Source: Streptomyces novaecaesareae
GTDB lineage: Bacteria > Actinomycetota > Actinomycetes > Streptomycetales > Streptomycetaceae
Assembly (NCBI RefSeq): GCF_000716875.1
Contig: NZ_JNWQ01000024.1
Coordinates: 17,691 to 81,690, forward strand
Length of the DNA stretch: 64,000 nt
Direction: 5' to 3'
Position 1 is the first letter of the stretch, and the number at the start of each line of letters is the position of its first letter. Under the pieces are notes generated by a model. The model was not told the DNA's origin, ran no database searches, and worked only from the letters and a program-made list of their open reading frames with translations. Below are positions 1-11,382 of the stretch, one piece after another. Position numbers and translations under genes: made by a program.

Positions 1-1962
<1,962 letters not shown>

Positions 1963-1993
1963 GCTTCCCGCGGAGCGTCCGGGCAGGGGATCG

Positions 1994-2503
1994 TCAGCCC
2001 AGCGGGCGGGCCATCTCCAGGATCCGCGCCGAGGTGTCCAGCACGTACGGCGTCCCGCCCCCGGTGTACGCGAACCCGCGCCGCAGGTAGAAGGCGGCGG
2101 CGCGGGGGTTCGCCTCGTGCACGCCGAGGAGCATCCGCTCGGCGCCCCGGCCGCGGGCCCAGGCGAGCACCGCGTCCAGCATGGCGTCCGCGACGCCGCG
2201 TTCGCGGCCCCGGTGCGCGGGGGCGACCCAGACGCCGATCAGGTCGACGGCGTCGGCGTGCTCCTTGTTCGGGACGGACAGCATCGTGCCGACCCACTCC
2301 CCCTCGGCGTCCACCGCGACCAGGCCGATCTTGTCGGGCTCGTTGACCCAGTTCGTCCGGGCCCGCCAGTTGCCCTCGCCCTGGTGGCTGGCGTACTCGT
2401 GGGTCTCGCCGAACGCCAGTGGCGTGTCGAGGAGTTGGGCCAGCCGCACCTTCCGCAGCTGCTGCCAGTCCTCGCGGCCGATCCGCTCGATCCGGTACTC
2501 CAT
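1994..2503 (-). CDS. GNAT-family N-acetyltransferase
   Basis: A 169-residue protein with a GNAT fold: an N-terminal region beginning MEYRIERIGRE, the acetyl-CoA-binding stretch VWVAPAHRGRERGVADAML, and the typical late motif NPRAAAFYLRRGFAYTGGG. It should transfer an acetyl group from acetyl-CoA to an unknown amine. The ATG at 2503 is preceded four bases away by GGGGGAG. An ATG further upstream would only add residues encoded by a 12-bp tandem repeat, so the inner start is preferred. The gene converges on the UvrA-like gene, and a hairpin separates it from the upstream nuclease gene. Substrate unknown. Confidence 0.8.
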   Translation of the reverse strand: MEYRIERIGREDWQQLRKVRLAQLLDTPLAFGETHEYASHQGEGNWRARTNWVNEPDKIGLVAVDAEGEWVGTMLSVPNKEHADAVDLIGVWVAPAHRGRERGVADAMLDAVLAWARGRGAERMLLGVHEANPRAAAFYLRRGFAYTGGGTPYVLDTSARILEMARPLG

Positions 2504-2513
2504 CGTCTCCCCC

Positions 2514-2557
2514 GTCACACGAGCCGTCACACGAGCCGTCACACGAGCCGTCACACG
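2514..2557. repeat. 12-bp tandem repeat, about 3.7 copies
   Basis: The unit GTCACACGAGCC begins at 2514, 2526 and 2538, with a partial copy at 2550. The copies are identical. The array lies immediately 5' of the GNAT start at 2503, between its Shine-Dalgarno and the terminator palindrome at 2561-2598. Confidence 0.95.
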
Positions 2558-2560
2558 GCA

Positions 2561-2598
2561 CTGCCTCCGCCGCCGGTGATCACCGGTGGCGGAGGCAG
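2561..2598 (-). terminator. 38-bp near-perfect palindrome, likely terminator of the nuclease gene
   Basis: The arms read CTGCCTCCGCC on the left and GGCGGAGGCAG on the right around the core GGTGATCACC, with one mismatched pair in the whole palindrome. It lies 40 bp past the stop codon of the secreted nuclease gene (leftward). There is no U-tract, which is usual for actinobacterial hairpin terminators. Confidence 0.7.
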
Positions 2599-2638
2599 GA
2601 TAACCGCAGCTCAGGTCAGGGTTCGGTGCGGACCGGCG

Positions 2639-4507
2639 TCACGGCTTGATGCGGACCACCTGCGGGTCGTGGTCGCTCGCCTGCTGGGCGAACTCGGAGT
2701 TGATGTGCACCACGTCGTACTTGGCGTAGCCGACCTCGGGGCTGACCAGGATGTGGTCCAGCACCTGGGAGTTGCCCTGGTAGACGTACGAGTACTGCTC
2801 GGTCTCCGGCAGTTCGTTCACCAGGTCGCGCAGCACGCCGTCCTTGGTGAGCGCGGCCAGCGCGGGCGAGAACTGGTAGTCGTTGAAGTCGCCGAGCGAG
2901 ACGACCTTCGCCTCCTTGTCGGCGGCCAGCAGCTTGGCGACGAAGGCCTGCTCGACGGTGGCCTGCTTGGTCCGCTGCACCTCGGAGCTGCGGGTCGGGG
3001 CCTGGAAGCGGCTGTCGATGCCCTGGTCGCCGCCCTTGCTGTTGAAGTGGTTGGCGATGACGAAGACCTTCTTGCCGCGGAAGGCGAACTGGCCGACCAG
3101 GGGCTTGCGGCTGTTGGTCCACGCCTCGTCGTTCGGCTCGATCCGGCCGGGCGAGGCCGTCAGGGCGGTGGCGGCGCCGGTGCCGGTCACGCCGACGGCG
3201 GTGGTGGCGTCGCCGCCCGCGATGTCGGTGAAGGAGACCCGCTGCGGGTTGAACAGGAGGACCTGGCGGATGTTGCCGCCGGGCTCGCCGCCGTCCTTGC
3301 CGTCCTGCGGGGCGATGGAGCGCCAGTCGTAGGCCGGGCCGCCGGCCGCCTTGACGGCGGCGATGAACTTGGCGACGGTCTGGCTCGCGTCGACCGTGCC
3401 GTCGTTCTTGGCGCCGTTGTCGTCCTGTATCTCCTCCAGGGCGACGATGTCGGGCGAGCGCAGGTTGGTGACGACGCCCTGGGCCAGCTCGGCGAACTTG
3501 CTGTCCGGGTTGTTCGGGGCGAGGTTCTCCACGTTGTAGGTGGCGAGGGTGAGTTCGCGCTCGCCCGGCTGGGCGGTGACCTCGCGCTGGAGGTGGTTGT
3601 CCTTCAGCGTGCCCACGGTGCCGGCGACGAGGGTGTAGCCGCCGAACTGGTTGTAGTCCAGCGGGCCGGTGGTGGTGCCGGTCAGCTCGTCGCCGACATT
3701 GGCCACCGGGAACGGCTGCTGGGAGGCCGGCGCCTGCTGCTGCACCATCAGGCGGCCCACGTTGGGCTCGCGGTAGGACTCGTAGAGCAGGCCGCCGCGC
3801 TTGCTGCGCTGGTCCTGGCGGTCGGCGGCGACCCACAGCTCGTTGTACTTGTCGGTCGCCTGGACCACCCGGACGTCCTTGACCTGGACGAGCATGCCCT
3901 CCAGGGACTCGTAGAAGTCCAGGGCGTACTTCTCCGGGTCGAGCTTCCCGGCGTCGATGGTGCCGTCCGCGCCGGCCGGCGGGGTGTAGGTGCCGGGGAT
4001 GTTGCGGGTGTCCACGACGACCGGGGCGGGCAGCGGGTTGCCGGAGGAGAGGACCGTGACGGCCGGGGCGGAGAGCTCGGTGACGGACTGCGAGCCGCCG
4101 GAGTAGCTCGGGTAGTACTCGGTGACCTTGCCGCTGACCAGCACCGAGTCGCCGGTCTTCACGGTCGGGTTGCCGCCGGTGAAGACGAAGACGCCCTCGC
4201 TGGTGGCCGGGTCGGCGTCCGGGTTCGGGTCCTGCAGCCAGAAGCCCTTGGAACTGCCGTACGCGCGAACGCCGGTGACGATGCCGGGCACGCCGGTGAC
4301 GGGCTTGCCGGCCTGCGGGGATATCCGGGTGGTGCCCTGGATGTCGTGGATCCGCAGCGGACCGGCCTCGGTCGGGGCGGGGGTCGCGGCACCGGCGGCG
4401 TTCGCCACCGGAAGCGGGACGAGCACCAGCGAGGCGGCCAGCGAGGCCGGGATCAGGGCGGCGCGCAGCAGGGCTCTGCGGGGGCGGGGAGCGGAAGCGG
4501 TGGTCAC
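2639..4507 (-). CDS. Secreted endonuclease/exonuclease/phosphatase-family nuclease
   Basis: A protein of about 622 residues with a signal peptide: Arg-rich n-region, hydrophobic run ALIPASLAASLVLVPLPV, then ANA-A as a plausible cleavage site. A roughly 250-residue N-terminal region of OB-fold-like/lamin-tail type (IVTGVRAYGSSKGFWLQD, VLVSGKVTEYYP) precedes an EEP nuclease domain. That domain shows LATYNVENL, IVALEEIQDDNG (metal-binding Glu), FVIANHFNSKGGD (catalytic His), SLGDFNDYQ and SDHDPQVVRI. This layout is known for extracellular nucleases of actinobacteria that scavenge DNA or phosphate. The GTG at 4507 is chosen because AGGAG lies ten bases upstream; an ATG at 4540 has no such site. 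Monocistronic, followed by a hairpin. Confidence 0.88.
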   Translation of the reverse strand: MTTASAPRPRRALLRAALIPASLAASLVLVPLPVANAAGAATPAPTEAGPLRIHDIQGTTRISPQAGKPVTGVPGIVTGVRAYGSSKGFWLQDPNPDADPATSEGVFVFTGGNPTVKTGDSVLVSGKVTEYYPSYSGGSQSVTELSAPAVTVLSSGNPLPAPVVVDTRNIPGTYTPPAGADGTIDAGKLDPEKYALDFYESLEGMLVQVKDVRVVQATDKYNELWVAADRQDQRSKRGGLLYESYREPNVGRLMVQQQAPASQQPFPVANVGDELTGTTTGPLDYNQFGGYTLVAGTVGTLKDNHLQREVTAQPGERELTLATYNVENLAPNNPDSKFAELAQGVVTNLRSPDIVALEEIQDDNGAKNDGTVDASQTVAKFIAAVKAAGGPAYDWRSIAPQDGKDGGEPGGNIRQVLLFNPQRVSFTDIAGGDATTAVGVTGTGAATALTASPGRIEPNDEAWTNSRKPLVGQFAFRGKKVFVIANHFNSKGGDQGIDSRFQAPTRSSEVQRTKQATVEQAFVAKLLAADKEAKVVSLGDFNDYQFSPALAALTKDGVLRDLVNELPETEQYSYVYQGNSQVLDHILVSPEVGYAKYDVVHINSEFAQQASDHDPQVVRIKP

Positions 4508-4731
4508 CGGGGCAGGACTCCTAGCTCCGCCGTGCGGCACGGTCGTGGCACGGCGGTCCGGGCGGAGGCGCGCTTCGAGCGCGCGCTACTCGCGTGGAGA
4601 AAGAGCGGGGGACGGCACCCGCCCCCCGCGGCGCCCCTCAAGATACGCGCGTAGAAAATGCCCCGACAAGACCTCGTCAGTGAACTGTCGGTTCCGTACC
4701 GATGACTTGACGGGCGGTCAGTCCAGCCTGC

Positions 4732-5697
4732 TCACAGCCCGCTCCCAGCGGACTCCCAGGAAGCCCCGATCCGCTCCACGACCAGCTCGCACAGCTCGTG
4801 GGTGCGCAGCGCGTCGTGGGCGTCGAGGGTCCGCCCGGCGCGGACGGCGTCCAGGAAGGCGAGGACGCACTGCTCGATCCCGCGCTGACGGGCGACCGGC
4901 ACCCAGTCGCCGCGCCGGCGGACGGTGGGCTGTCCCCGGTGGTCGATCACCTCGGCCAGGTTGTGCACCTCGCGCTTGGAGTCCCCGCCGGAGACCTCCA
5001 GGACCTCCTCGGCCGAACCCGACACCCGGTTCATGATGCCCAGCGCGGTGAACCCCGCCCCGCCGAGGGTCAGCACCACGTGCTCCACCAGGCCGCCTCG
5101 GGTACGGGCCCGGACGTCCACGTGCTCGATCTCGCCGGGCACGAGGAAGCGCAGCGTGTCCACGACGTGGATGAAGTCGTCGTAGACCAGGGTGCGGGCG
5201 GCCTCGGGCAGGCCCTCGCGGTTCTTCTGCAGCACGATCAGGTCCCGCGGGCGCTCCTTGGCCTGCACGTAGCCGGGCGCGTGGCGGCGGTTGAAGCCGA
5301 CCATCAGCGAACGGCCCGTCCGGTCGGCCAGGTCGACCAGGCGGCGGGCGCCGTCCAGGGTCTGGTCCAGCGGCTTGTCCACGTAGACGTCCACACCCGC
5401 CGTCAGCAACTGCTCCACGATCGGCACGTGCTGGTCGGTGGCGGCATGCACGAAGGCGGCGCGGATGCCGCTGTCGATCAGCGCGCCGAGGTCGGTGAAG
5501 CGGCTCCCGGGCGCGATCCGGTGGGCCTCGCCGATCCGGTCGAGCTTGGCGCCGTCCCTGGTCATCAGCCGCAGGTCGAGCCCGGGCAGCGCGGTGAGCA
5601 CGGGCAGGTAGGCCTTCTGCGCGATGTCGCCGAGGCCGATCACCCCGACCGGCAGCCTGGCCGGGAGGCCGGCCGCGGAACCATCGGTCGTCGTCAT
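4732..5697 (-). CDS. Gfo/Idh/MocA-family NAD(P)-dependent oxidoreductase
   Basis: A 321-residue protein. The N-terminal Rossmann fold has GVIGLGDIAQKAYLPVL (residues about 17-33), followed by the family's catalytic-lysine motif VYVDKPLDQT (about 101-110; DKP in place of the commoner EKP) and the (alpha/beta) C-terminal domain with YDDFIHVVDTLRFL. The family reduces or oxidises sugars, inositols or related polyols. The start at 5697 has AGGAG five bases upstream. It sits alone between the nuclease and a LysR gene on the same strand. The substrate cannot be inferred. Confidence 0.85.
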   Translation of the reverse strand: MTTTDGSAAGLPARLPVGVIGLGDIAQKAYLPVLTALPGLDLRLMTRDGAKLDRIGEAHRIAPGSRFTDLGALIDSGIRAAFVHAATDQHVPIVEQLLTAGVDVYVDKPLDQTLDGARRLVDLADRTGRSLMVGFNRRHAPGYVQAKERPRDLIVLQKNREGLPEAARTLVYDDFIHVVDTLRFLVPGEIEHVDVRARTRGGLVEHVVLTLGGAGFTALGIMNRVSGSAEEVLEVSGGDSKREVHNLAEVIDHRGQPTVRRRGDWVPVARQRGIEQCVLAFLDAVRAGRTLDAHDALRTHELCELVVERIGASWESAGSGL

Positions 5698-5759
5698 GGA
5701 GTCTCCTGCCGCCGGAAGGTCGGTCCGTCACGTCCGGGCCATCCTATGGTCCTGGTCAC

Positions 5760-5809
5760 GGCGGCCGGCGGGCGCCTCCGGGGGCCGGTGACGCCCCCGC
5801 CAGGCCGCC
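5760..5809 (-). terminator. Hairpin downstream of the LysR gene
   Basis: The left arm (5760-5772, GGCGGCC then GGCGGG) pairs with the right arm (5796-5809, CCCGCC then GGCCGCC) with one bulged A. It lies 90 bp past the LysR stop and upstream of the oxidoreductase start. Confidence 0.5.
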
Positions 5810-5898
5810 GCCCGGGCGTGGTGGGGCGTACGTCGCGGGGCGTCCCGGCCCGGGCGGCCGTGCAGCCGCAAAACCGTTTCCGGGCGCGCCGCGCCTCG

Positions 5899-6810
5899 CT
5901 ACGCGCTCGCGGCCGCCGCGTCGGCGAGGGCGTCCAGGACCGGACGGATCAGCGGGTGACCGTCGGCGCCGGCCCGGACGGCGGCGAAGACCCGGCGGGT
6001 GGCCAGCTCGCTGTCGACCGGGCGCACCGCCACCCGGGAGAGGTCCACGCCGCGCAGCGCCGAGCGCGGCACCAGGGCGACCCCGGCGCCCGCCGAGGCG
6101 AGCGCGACGACCGCCCGGAAGTCGTCCGAGGAGTGCAGCAGGCGCGGCTGGAACCCGGCGTGCTCGCAGGCCAGCAGGACCACGTCGTGGCAGGGGTTGC
6201 CCGGGTAGGGCCCGATCCACGGCTCGTCGGCGAGTTCGGCGACCGCGAGCGGACCGTCCTCGGCGGCCAGCCGGTGGCCCAGCGGCAGGACGGCCTCGAA
6301 GGGCTCGGCGTACAGCGGCACCCGGGTCAGGCGGGCGTCGTCGGCGCGCGGGGCGCCGCGGTACTCGACGGCCACCGCGAGGTCGGCCCGGCTCTCCAGG
6401 ACCATCGGCAGGCTGGCGTCGCCCTCGGCGTCCAGCACCTTGAGCCGCACCCCGGGCGCACGCTCGGCGAGCAGCCCGATGGCGGGGGCGAGCACGAGCG
6501 CGATGCCGGTGGCGAAGGAGGCGACCGTGACCTCGCCGGAGACGCCCGCCCGGTACGCGGCCAGGTCGGCCTCGGCGCGCTCCAGCTGGGCGAGCACGAC
6601 GTCGGCGTGGCCGAGCAGGATCTCCCCGGCGGCGGTCAGCCGCACGCCCCGGCCCTCGCGGGCGAGCAGGTGGTGCCCGGTCTCCTGCTCCAGGGCGGCC
6701 AGCTGCTGGGAGACCGCGGAGGGGGTCAGGTAGAGGGCGGCCGCCGCGGCGGTCACGGTGCGGTGGTCCGCCACGGCCCGCAGGGTCCGCAGCCGTCGTG
6801 CGTCGATCAC
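5899..6810 (-). CDS. LysR-family transcriptional regulator
   Basis: A 303-residue protein. The N-terminal winged HTH reads IDARRLRTLRAVADH then LTPSAVSQQLAALEQETG (residues about 28-45), and the C-terminal periplasmic-binding-like effector domain includes GEVTVASFATGIALVLAPAI. The GTG at 6810 is the only start that puts the HTH at the usual N-terminal position. The gene lies on the same strand after tdh-kbl but is separated from kbl by three stacked hairpins, so it is probably transcribed on its own. Control of the threonine genes is possible but not shown. Confidence 0.88.
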   Translation of the reverse strand: MIDARRLRTLRAVADHRTVTAAAAALYLTPSAVSQQLAALEQETGHHLLAREGRGVRLTAAGEILLGHADVVLAQLERAEADLAAYRAGVSGEVTVASFATGIALVLAPAIGLLAERAPGVRLKVLDAEGDASLPMVLESRADLAVAVEYRGAPRADDARLTRVPLYAEPFEAVLPLGHRLAAEDGPLAVAELADEPWIGPYPGNPCHDVVLLACEHAGFQPRLLHSSDDFRAVVALASAGAGVALVPRSALRGVDLSRVAVRPVDSELATRRVFAAVRAGADGHPLIRPVLDALADAAAASA

Positions 6811-6906
6811 AGGCCAATTCTGCCAGCGCGCGGGAGCGGACCGGGCGGGACGAAGTTCCGTCGGGCTCCGCTTGGACTGATCGGGCCGGCCCCGGGAACC
6901 GCGAAC

Positions 6907-7066
6907 GGGGGCGGGACGTCGGCCGGGCCGGCGTCCCGCCCCCGAAGCGGGAGGGTGGGGCAGGTGGTTGGTGGGCCGTGCGGCGCGGGCGCATCGAAGT
7001 GCCCGGGCCGCACGGCGTTCGTGAGCCCGTGGGCCGGTCCGGTTCCGAGCGGTCCGGCCCACGGGC
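6907..7066 (-). terminator. Three consecutive hairpins after kbl
   Basis: Stem 1: 7025-7037 with 7054-7066 (GCCCGTGGGCCGG and its complement). Stem 2: 6975-6984 with 7007-7016, plus inner 6986-6990 with 7001-7005. Stem 3: 6907-6918 with 6932-6943 (GGGGGCGGGACG and its complement). All lie in the 292-bp gap between the kbl stop and the LysR start. At least stem 1 is a good terminator for the tdh-kbl operon. Confidence 0.7.
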
Positions 7067-7102
7067 AGTCGGTGCGGGCCCCTGCCGGGCCCGAAGCGGG
7101 TG

Positions 7103-8290
<1,188 letters not shown>

Positions 8291-8320
8291 AACAGGCTCC
8301 TTTTGCGTCGGCGGGGTGGC

Positions 8321-9349
8321 TCAGGCGGTCCAGTCGAGGATGATCTTGCCGCAGTTGCCGCTCGCGGCGTCGTCGAAGGCGGCCTCGAAGTCGGTGGCGG
8401 CGTAGCGGCCGGTGATGACCGGGCTGAGGTCCAGGCCGCCCTCCAGCAGGACGGACATCGCGTACCAGGTCTCGAACATCTCGCGGCCGTAGATGCCCTT
8501 GATGGTGATCATCGAGGTGACGATGCGCGCCCAGTCGACGGCGAAGTCGTCGGCCGGCAGGCCGAGCATGGCGATCTTCCCGCCGTGGGTCATGTTGGCG
8601 ATCATCGACTGCATCGCCTCGGGGCGGCCGGACATCTCCAGGCCGACGTCGAAGCCCTCGCGCAGGCCCAGCTTCTGCTGGCCCTCCTCGATGGTGTGCT
8701 CGGCGACGTTGAGCGCCAGCGTCACGCCGACCTCGCGGGCCAGGTCGAGGCGGTACGGGGAGACGTCGGTGATCATCACGTTGCGGGCGCCGGCGTGCTT
8801 GGCGACGGCGGCGGCCATGATGCCGATCGGGCCGGCGCCGGTGACCAGCACGTCCTCGCCGACCAGCGGGAAGGACAGCGCGGTGTGCACGGCGTTGCCG
8901 AAGGGGTCGAAGATCGCGGCCACGTCCAGGTCGACCGGCACCCGGTGCACCCAGACGTTGGAGGCGGGCAGGGCCACGTACTCGGCGAAGGCGCCGTCCC
9001 GGTTGACGCCCAGGCCGACGGTGTTGCGGCACAGGTGGCGGCGGCCGGCCAGGCAGTTGCGGCACTTGCCGCAGACCAGGTGGCCCTCGCCGCTGACCAG
9101 GTCGCCGATCGCGATGTCCGTGACGCCGGCGCCGAGCTCGGCGACCTCGCCGACGAACTCGTGGCCGATCGTCATCGGCGTCCTGATGGTCTGCTGTGCC
9201 CAGCCGTCCCACTTGCGGATGTGCAGGTCGGTGCCGCAGATGCCGGTCCGCAGCACCTTGATCAGCACCTCGCCGGGGCCGATCTCGGGCTTCGGGACGT
9301 CGATCATCCAGAGGCCGGGCTCGGCCTTCTGCTTGACGAGTGCCTTCAC
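8321..9349 (-). CDS. tdh: L-threonine 3-dehydrogenase
   Basis: A 342-residue zinc medium-chain dehydrogenase that oxidises L-threonine to 2-amino-3-ketobutyrate with NAD+. Catalytic zinc ligands are C38 (GICGTDLH) and H63-E64 (GHEFVGEV). The structural zinc is bound by four cysteines, C93, C96, C99 and C107. The NAD-binding motif is [20 protein letters not shown]. The GTG start at 9349 has AGGAG nine bases upstream. It is co-transcribed with kbl, giving the complete threonine-to-glycine pathway. Confidence 0.95.
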   Translation of the reverse strand: MKALVKQKAEPGLWMIDVPKPEIGPGEVLIKVLRTGICGTDLHIRKWDGWAQQTIRTPMTIGHEFVGEVAELGAGVTDIAIGDLVSGEGHLVCGKCRNCLAGRRHLCRNTVGLGVNRDGAFAEYVALPASNVWVHRVPVDLDVAAIFDPFGNAVHTALSFPLVGEDVLVTGAGPIGIMAAAVAKHAGARNVMITDVSPYRLDLAREVGVTLALNVAEHTIEEGQQKLGLREGFDVGLEMSGRPEAMQSMIANMTHGGKIAMLGLPADDFAVDWARIVTSMITIKGIYGREMFETWYAMSVLLEGGLDLSPVITGRYAATDFEAAFDDAASGNCGKIILDWTA

Positions 9350-9887
9350 GGGCGACGGCTCCTGACGTGCGGGTGGGACGGCCTTCGAGGGTCGGGCAGG
9401 CCGAGGTGGCCCGGTTCGGCCGCTCCTGGCGGGCGCACTCCGGGCAGGCAGAAATCTGCCTGGTGGGGGCGGGTGCGGTCCATCGAGGAATTCTTAAGGG
9501 CGGCCACAGCTGGGCTAAACGATCGTGCCCGAGCAGCGGCCGGGGGCGGGTGCGGCGTGCCGGTGCTCACCCGGTCGGCCGAGCGCGGGCGGCTTTCCCG
9601 ACACCAACCGGCGGGTGGGCGGCGGTACTTGACAGCGCCGCGGAGCCGTTGACGACGGGCGGGTGCCGGCTACGGGCGCCCGCGCCGCCAGTCGGGTTGG
9701 GGCACTCGGCTGACGGCGGGCCCGTTCGGATCAGCCGGAAGACGGCCCGCGCGCGGCCCGGCGACCACGGTGCTTACGGTGGCGACGCTCCCCCACGGCC
9801 CCGTGGAGCAGCGCTCCGGCCCTGTCGAGCACCGCTCCGGGGCCCTTCGCCAAGGGGCCGTCCGCCCCAGAGAGGCGCTCTCCGCAC
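9350..9887. promoter_or_regulatory. 538-bp divergent intergenic region, no gene; palindrome at 9445-9462
   Basis: It separates tdh (leftward) from the serine hydrolase (rightward) and must hold both promoters. The one clear sequence feature is the inverted repeat CAGGCAGA-AA-TCTGCCTG at 9445-9462, about 100 bp upstream of tdh, suitable for a dimeric regulator. A locally AT-rich stretch (GAATTCTTAAG) follows at about 9489. No convincing coding frame was seen. Confidence 0.4.
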
Positions 9888-11321
9888 ATGACCAAGACCC
9901 GACGGCCCCGCCCGGCCGCCCCCCGTCCGGCCACCGCCCGCTCCGCCGGCCGTTCCACCGGCCGTTCCGCCGGTCGCGCGACCGCCGCCGCCCTGGCCCT
10001 GACCGGCCTGCTCGCCACCGCGGCCTGCTCCGGCGACTCCAAGCCCGCGCAGCAGGCCGGCGGCGCGGGCGTCAACGCCGAACCGGCCGCGCTCAGCCCG
10101 TCCGCGACCGCCTCGGCGAACGTGTCCTCGGGCGCGGTGGTGCCGCTGACCCCCGACGTCACCTCCCGGCTGGACTCGACGATCCAGCAGGTGATGGCCC
10201 AGACCTCGGTGCCCGGCATCTCGGTCGGGATCATCACGCCGAGCGGGACGTACCAGAAGTCCTTCGGCGTCGCCGACAAAACCACCGGGGCGGCGATGGA
10301 CCCCGGGCTCTACTCGCGGATCGGCAGCGAGTCCAAGACCTTCACCGCGACCGCCGTCCTGCGACTGGTGGACCAGGGCAAGGTCGGCCTGGACGACCCG
10401 ATCTCCAAGTACGTGGACGGCGTGCCCGGCGGCAACGGGATCACCGTCCGCGAGCTGGGCGAGATGCGCAGCGGCCTGTTCCCGTACAGCTCCGACCCGG
10501 ACTTCGTGAAGACGCTGATCGGCGACCCGAACCACGTGTTCACCCCCGACCAGTTGCTCGCCTACGGGTACAAGCACCCCGCCGTGTCCCCGCCCGGGAC
10601 GCAGTTCCAGTACAACAACAGCAACTACATCATCCTCGGCAAGCTGATCGAGAAGCTCAGCGGCCAGACCGCCGGCGGATTCCTCAAGGACCAGGTGTTC
10701 ACGCCGGCCTCGCTGGCCAAGACGAGCTTCCCCGTCGACTCGGCCATCCCCGACCCGCACTCCCACGGCTACACCAACCAGACGCCCACCGGCGCGGTCG
10801 AGGACGCCACCAACTGGAACCCGTCCTGGGCCTGGACCGCCGGGGCCGTCATCACCACCCTCGCCGACCTGGAGAGCTGGGCGAAGACCATGGCCACCGG
10901 CGCCATCGTCAACCCGGCCACCCAGGCCGAGCGCCTGAAGACCCTGCCGACCGGGGACCCGGGCGTCACCTACGGCTTCGGGCTGTTCGACAACCACGGC
11001 TGGATCGGGCACAACGGCTCGATGCCGGGTTACGAGAGCGTGGCGGTGTACCTGCCGGAGGCCCAGAGCACGCTGACGCTGCTGCTCAACACCGATGTGC
11101 TGTACCAGGGTTCGGAGCCGTCCTCGCTGTTCGCGAACGCCATCACCAAGATCATCTCGCCGAAGAACCTCTACTCGATCCCGCCGGCGACCGCCGCGCC
11201 GTCGGCCCCGGGCTCGGGCTCGCCGTACGGCGAGGCTTCCCGGGGCGCCTCCGGGGCCGCCTCGGCGGGCGGGCCCTCCACCGCCCCGGGCGGCAGCGCG
11301 CCGTCCACCGTGCGGACCTGA
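9888..11321 (+). CDS. Serine hydrolase lipoprotein (class C beta-lactamase / DD-carboxypeptidase fold)
   Basis: A 477-residue protein. An Arg-rich N-terminus and hydrophobic stretch end in the lipobox LLATAAC (C47), implying a membrane-anchored extracellular lipoprotein. The catalytic domain has SESK (S147-x-x-K150) as the nucleophile motif, YNNSNY as the Y-x-N motif, and GHNGSMPGY as the HxG box replacing KTG. These are the marks of the beta-lactamase/penicillin-binding family of D-aminopeptidases and esterases. The C-terminal 60 residues are Ser/Ala/Gly/Pro-rich and probably disordered. Wall remodelling or esterase activity is likely; resistance is not implied. Confidence 0.85.
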   Translation: MTKTRRPRPAAPRPATARSAGRSTGRSAGRATAAALALTGLLATAACSGDSKPAQQAGGAGVNAEPAALSPSATASANVSSGAVVPLTPDVTSRLDSTIQQVMAQTSVPGISVGIITPSGTYQKSFGVADKTTGAAMDPGLYSRIGSESKTFTATAVLRLVDQGKVGLDDPISKYVDGVPGGNGITVRELGEMRSGLFPYSSDPDFVKTLIGDPNHVFTPDQLLAYGYKHPAVSPPGTQFQYNNSNYIILGKLIEKLSGQTAGGFLKDQVFTPASLAKTSFPVDSAIPDPHSHGYTNQTPTGAVEDATNWNPSWAWTAGAVITTLADLESWAKTMATGAIVNPATQAERLKTLPTGDPGVTYGFGLFDNHGWIGHNGSMPGYESVAVYLPEAQSTLTLLLNTDVLYQGSEPSSLFANAITKIISPKNLYSIPPATAAPSAPGSGSPYGEASRGASGAASAGGPSTAPGGSAPSTVRT

Positions 11322-11340
11322 CCACTGCCCCCGACGCCAA

Positions 11341-11372
11341 GGGCCCCGATCCGGTCGACCGGATCGGGGCCC
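11341..11372. terminator. 32-bp perfect palindrome, bidirectional terminator
   Basis: The arm GGGCCCCGATCCGG is followed by TCGA and the exact complementary arm. It lies between the stops of the convergent serine hydrolase and DNA ligase genes. Confidence 0.8.
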
Positions 11373-11382
11373 TGACACTACG

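Noticed and set aside
2117..4654. 845-codon + strand open frame opposite the secreted nuclease
   Set aside because: Antisense shadow without motifs; the minus-strand nuclease is unmistakable.
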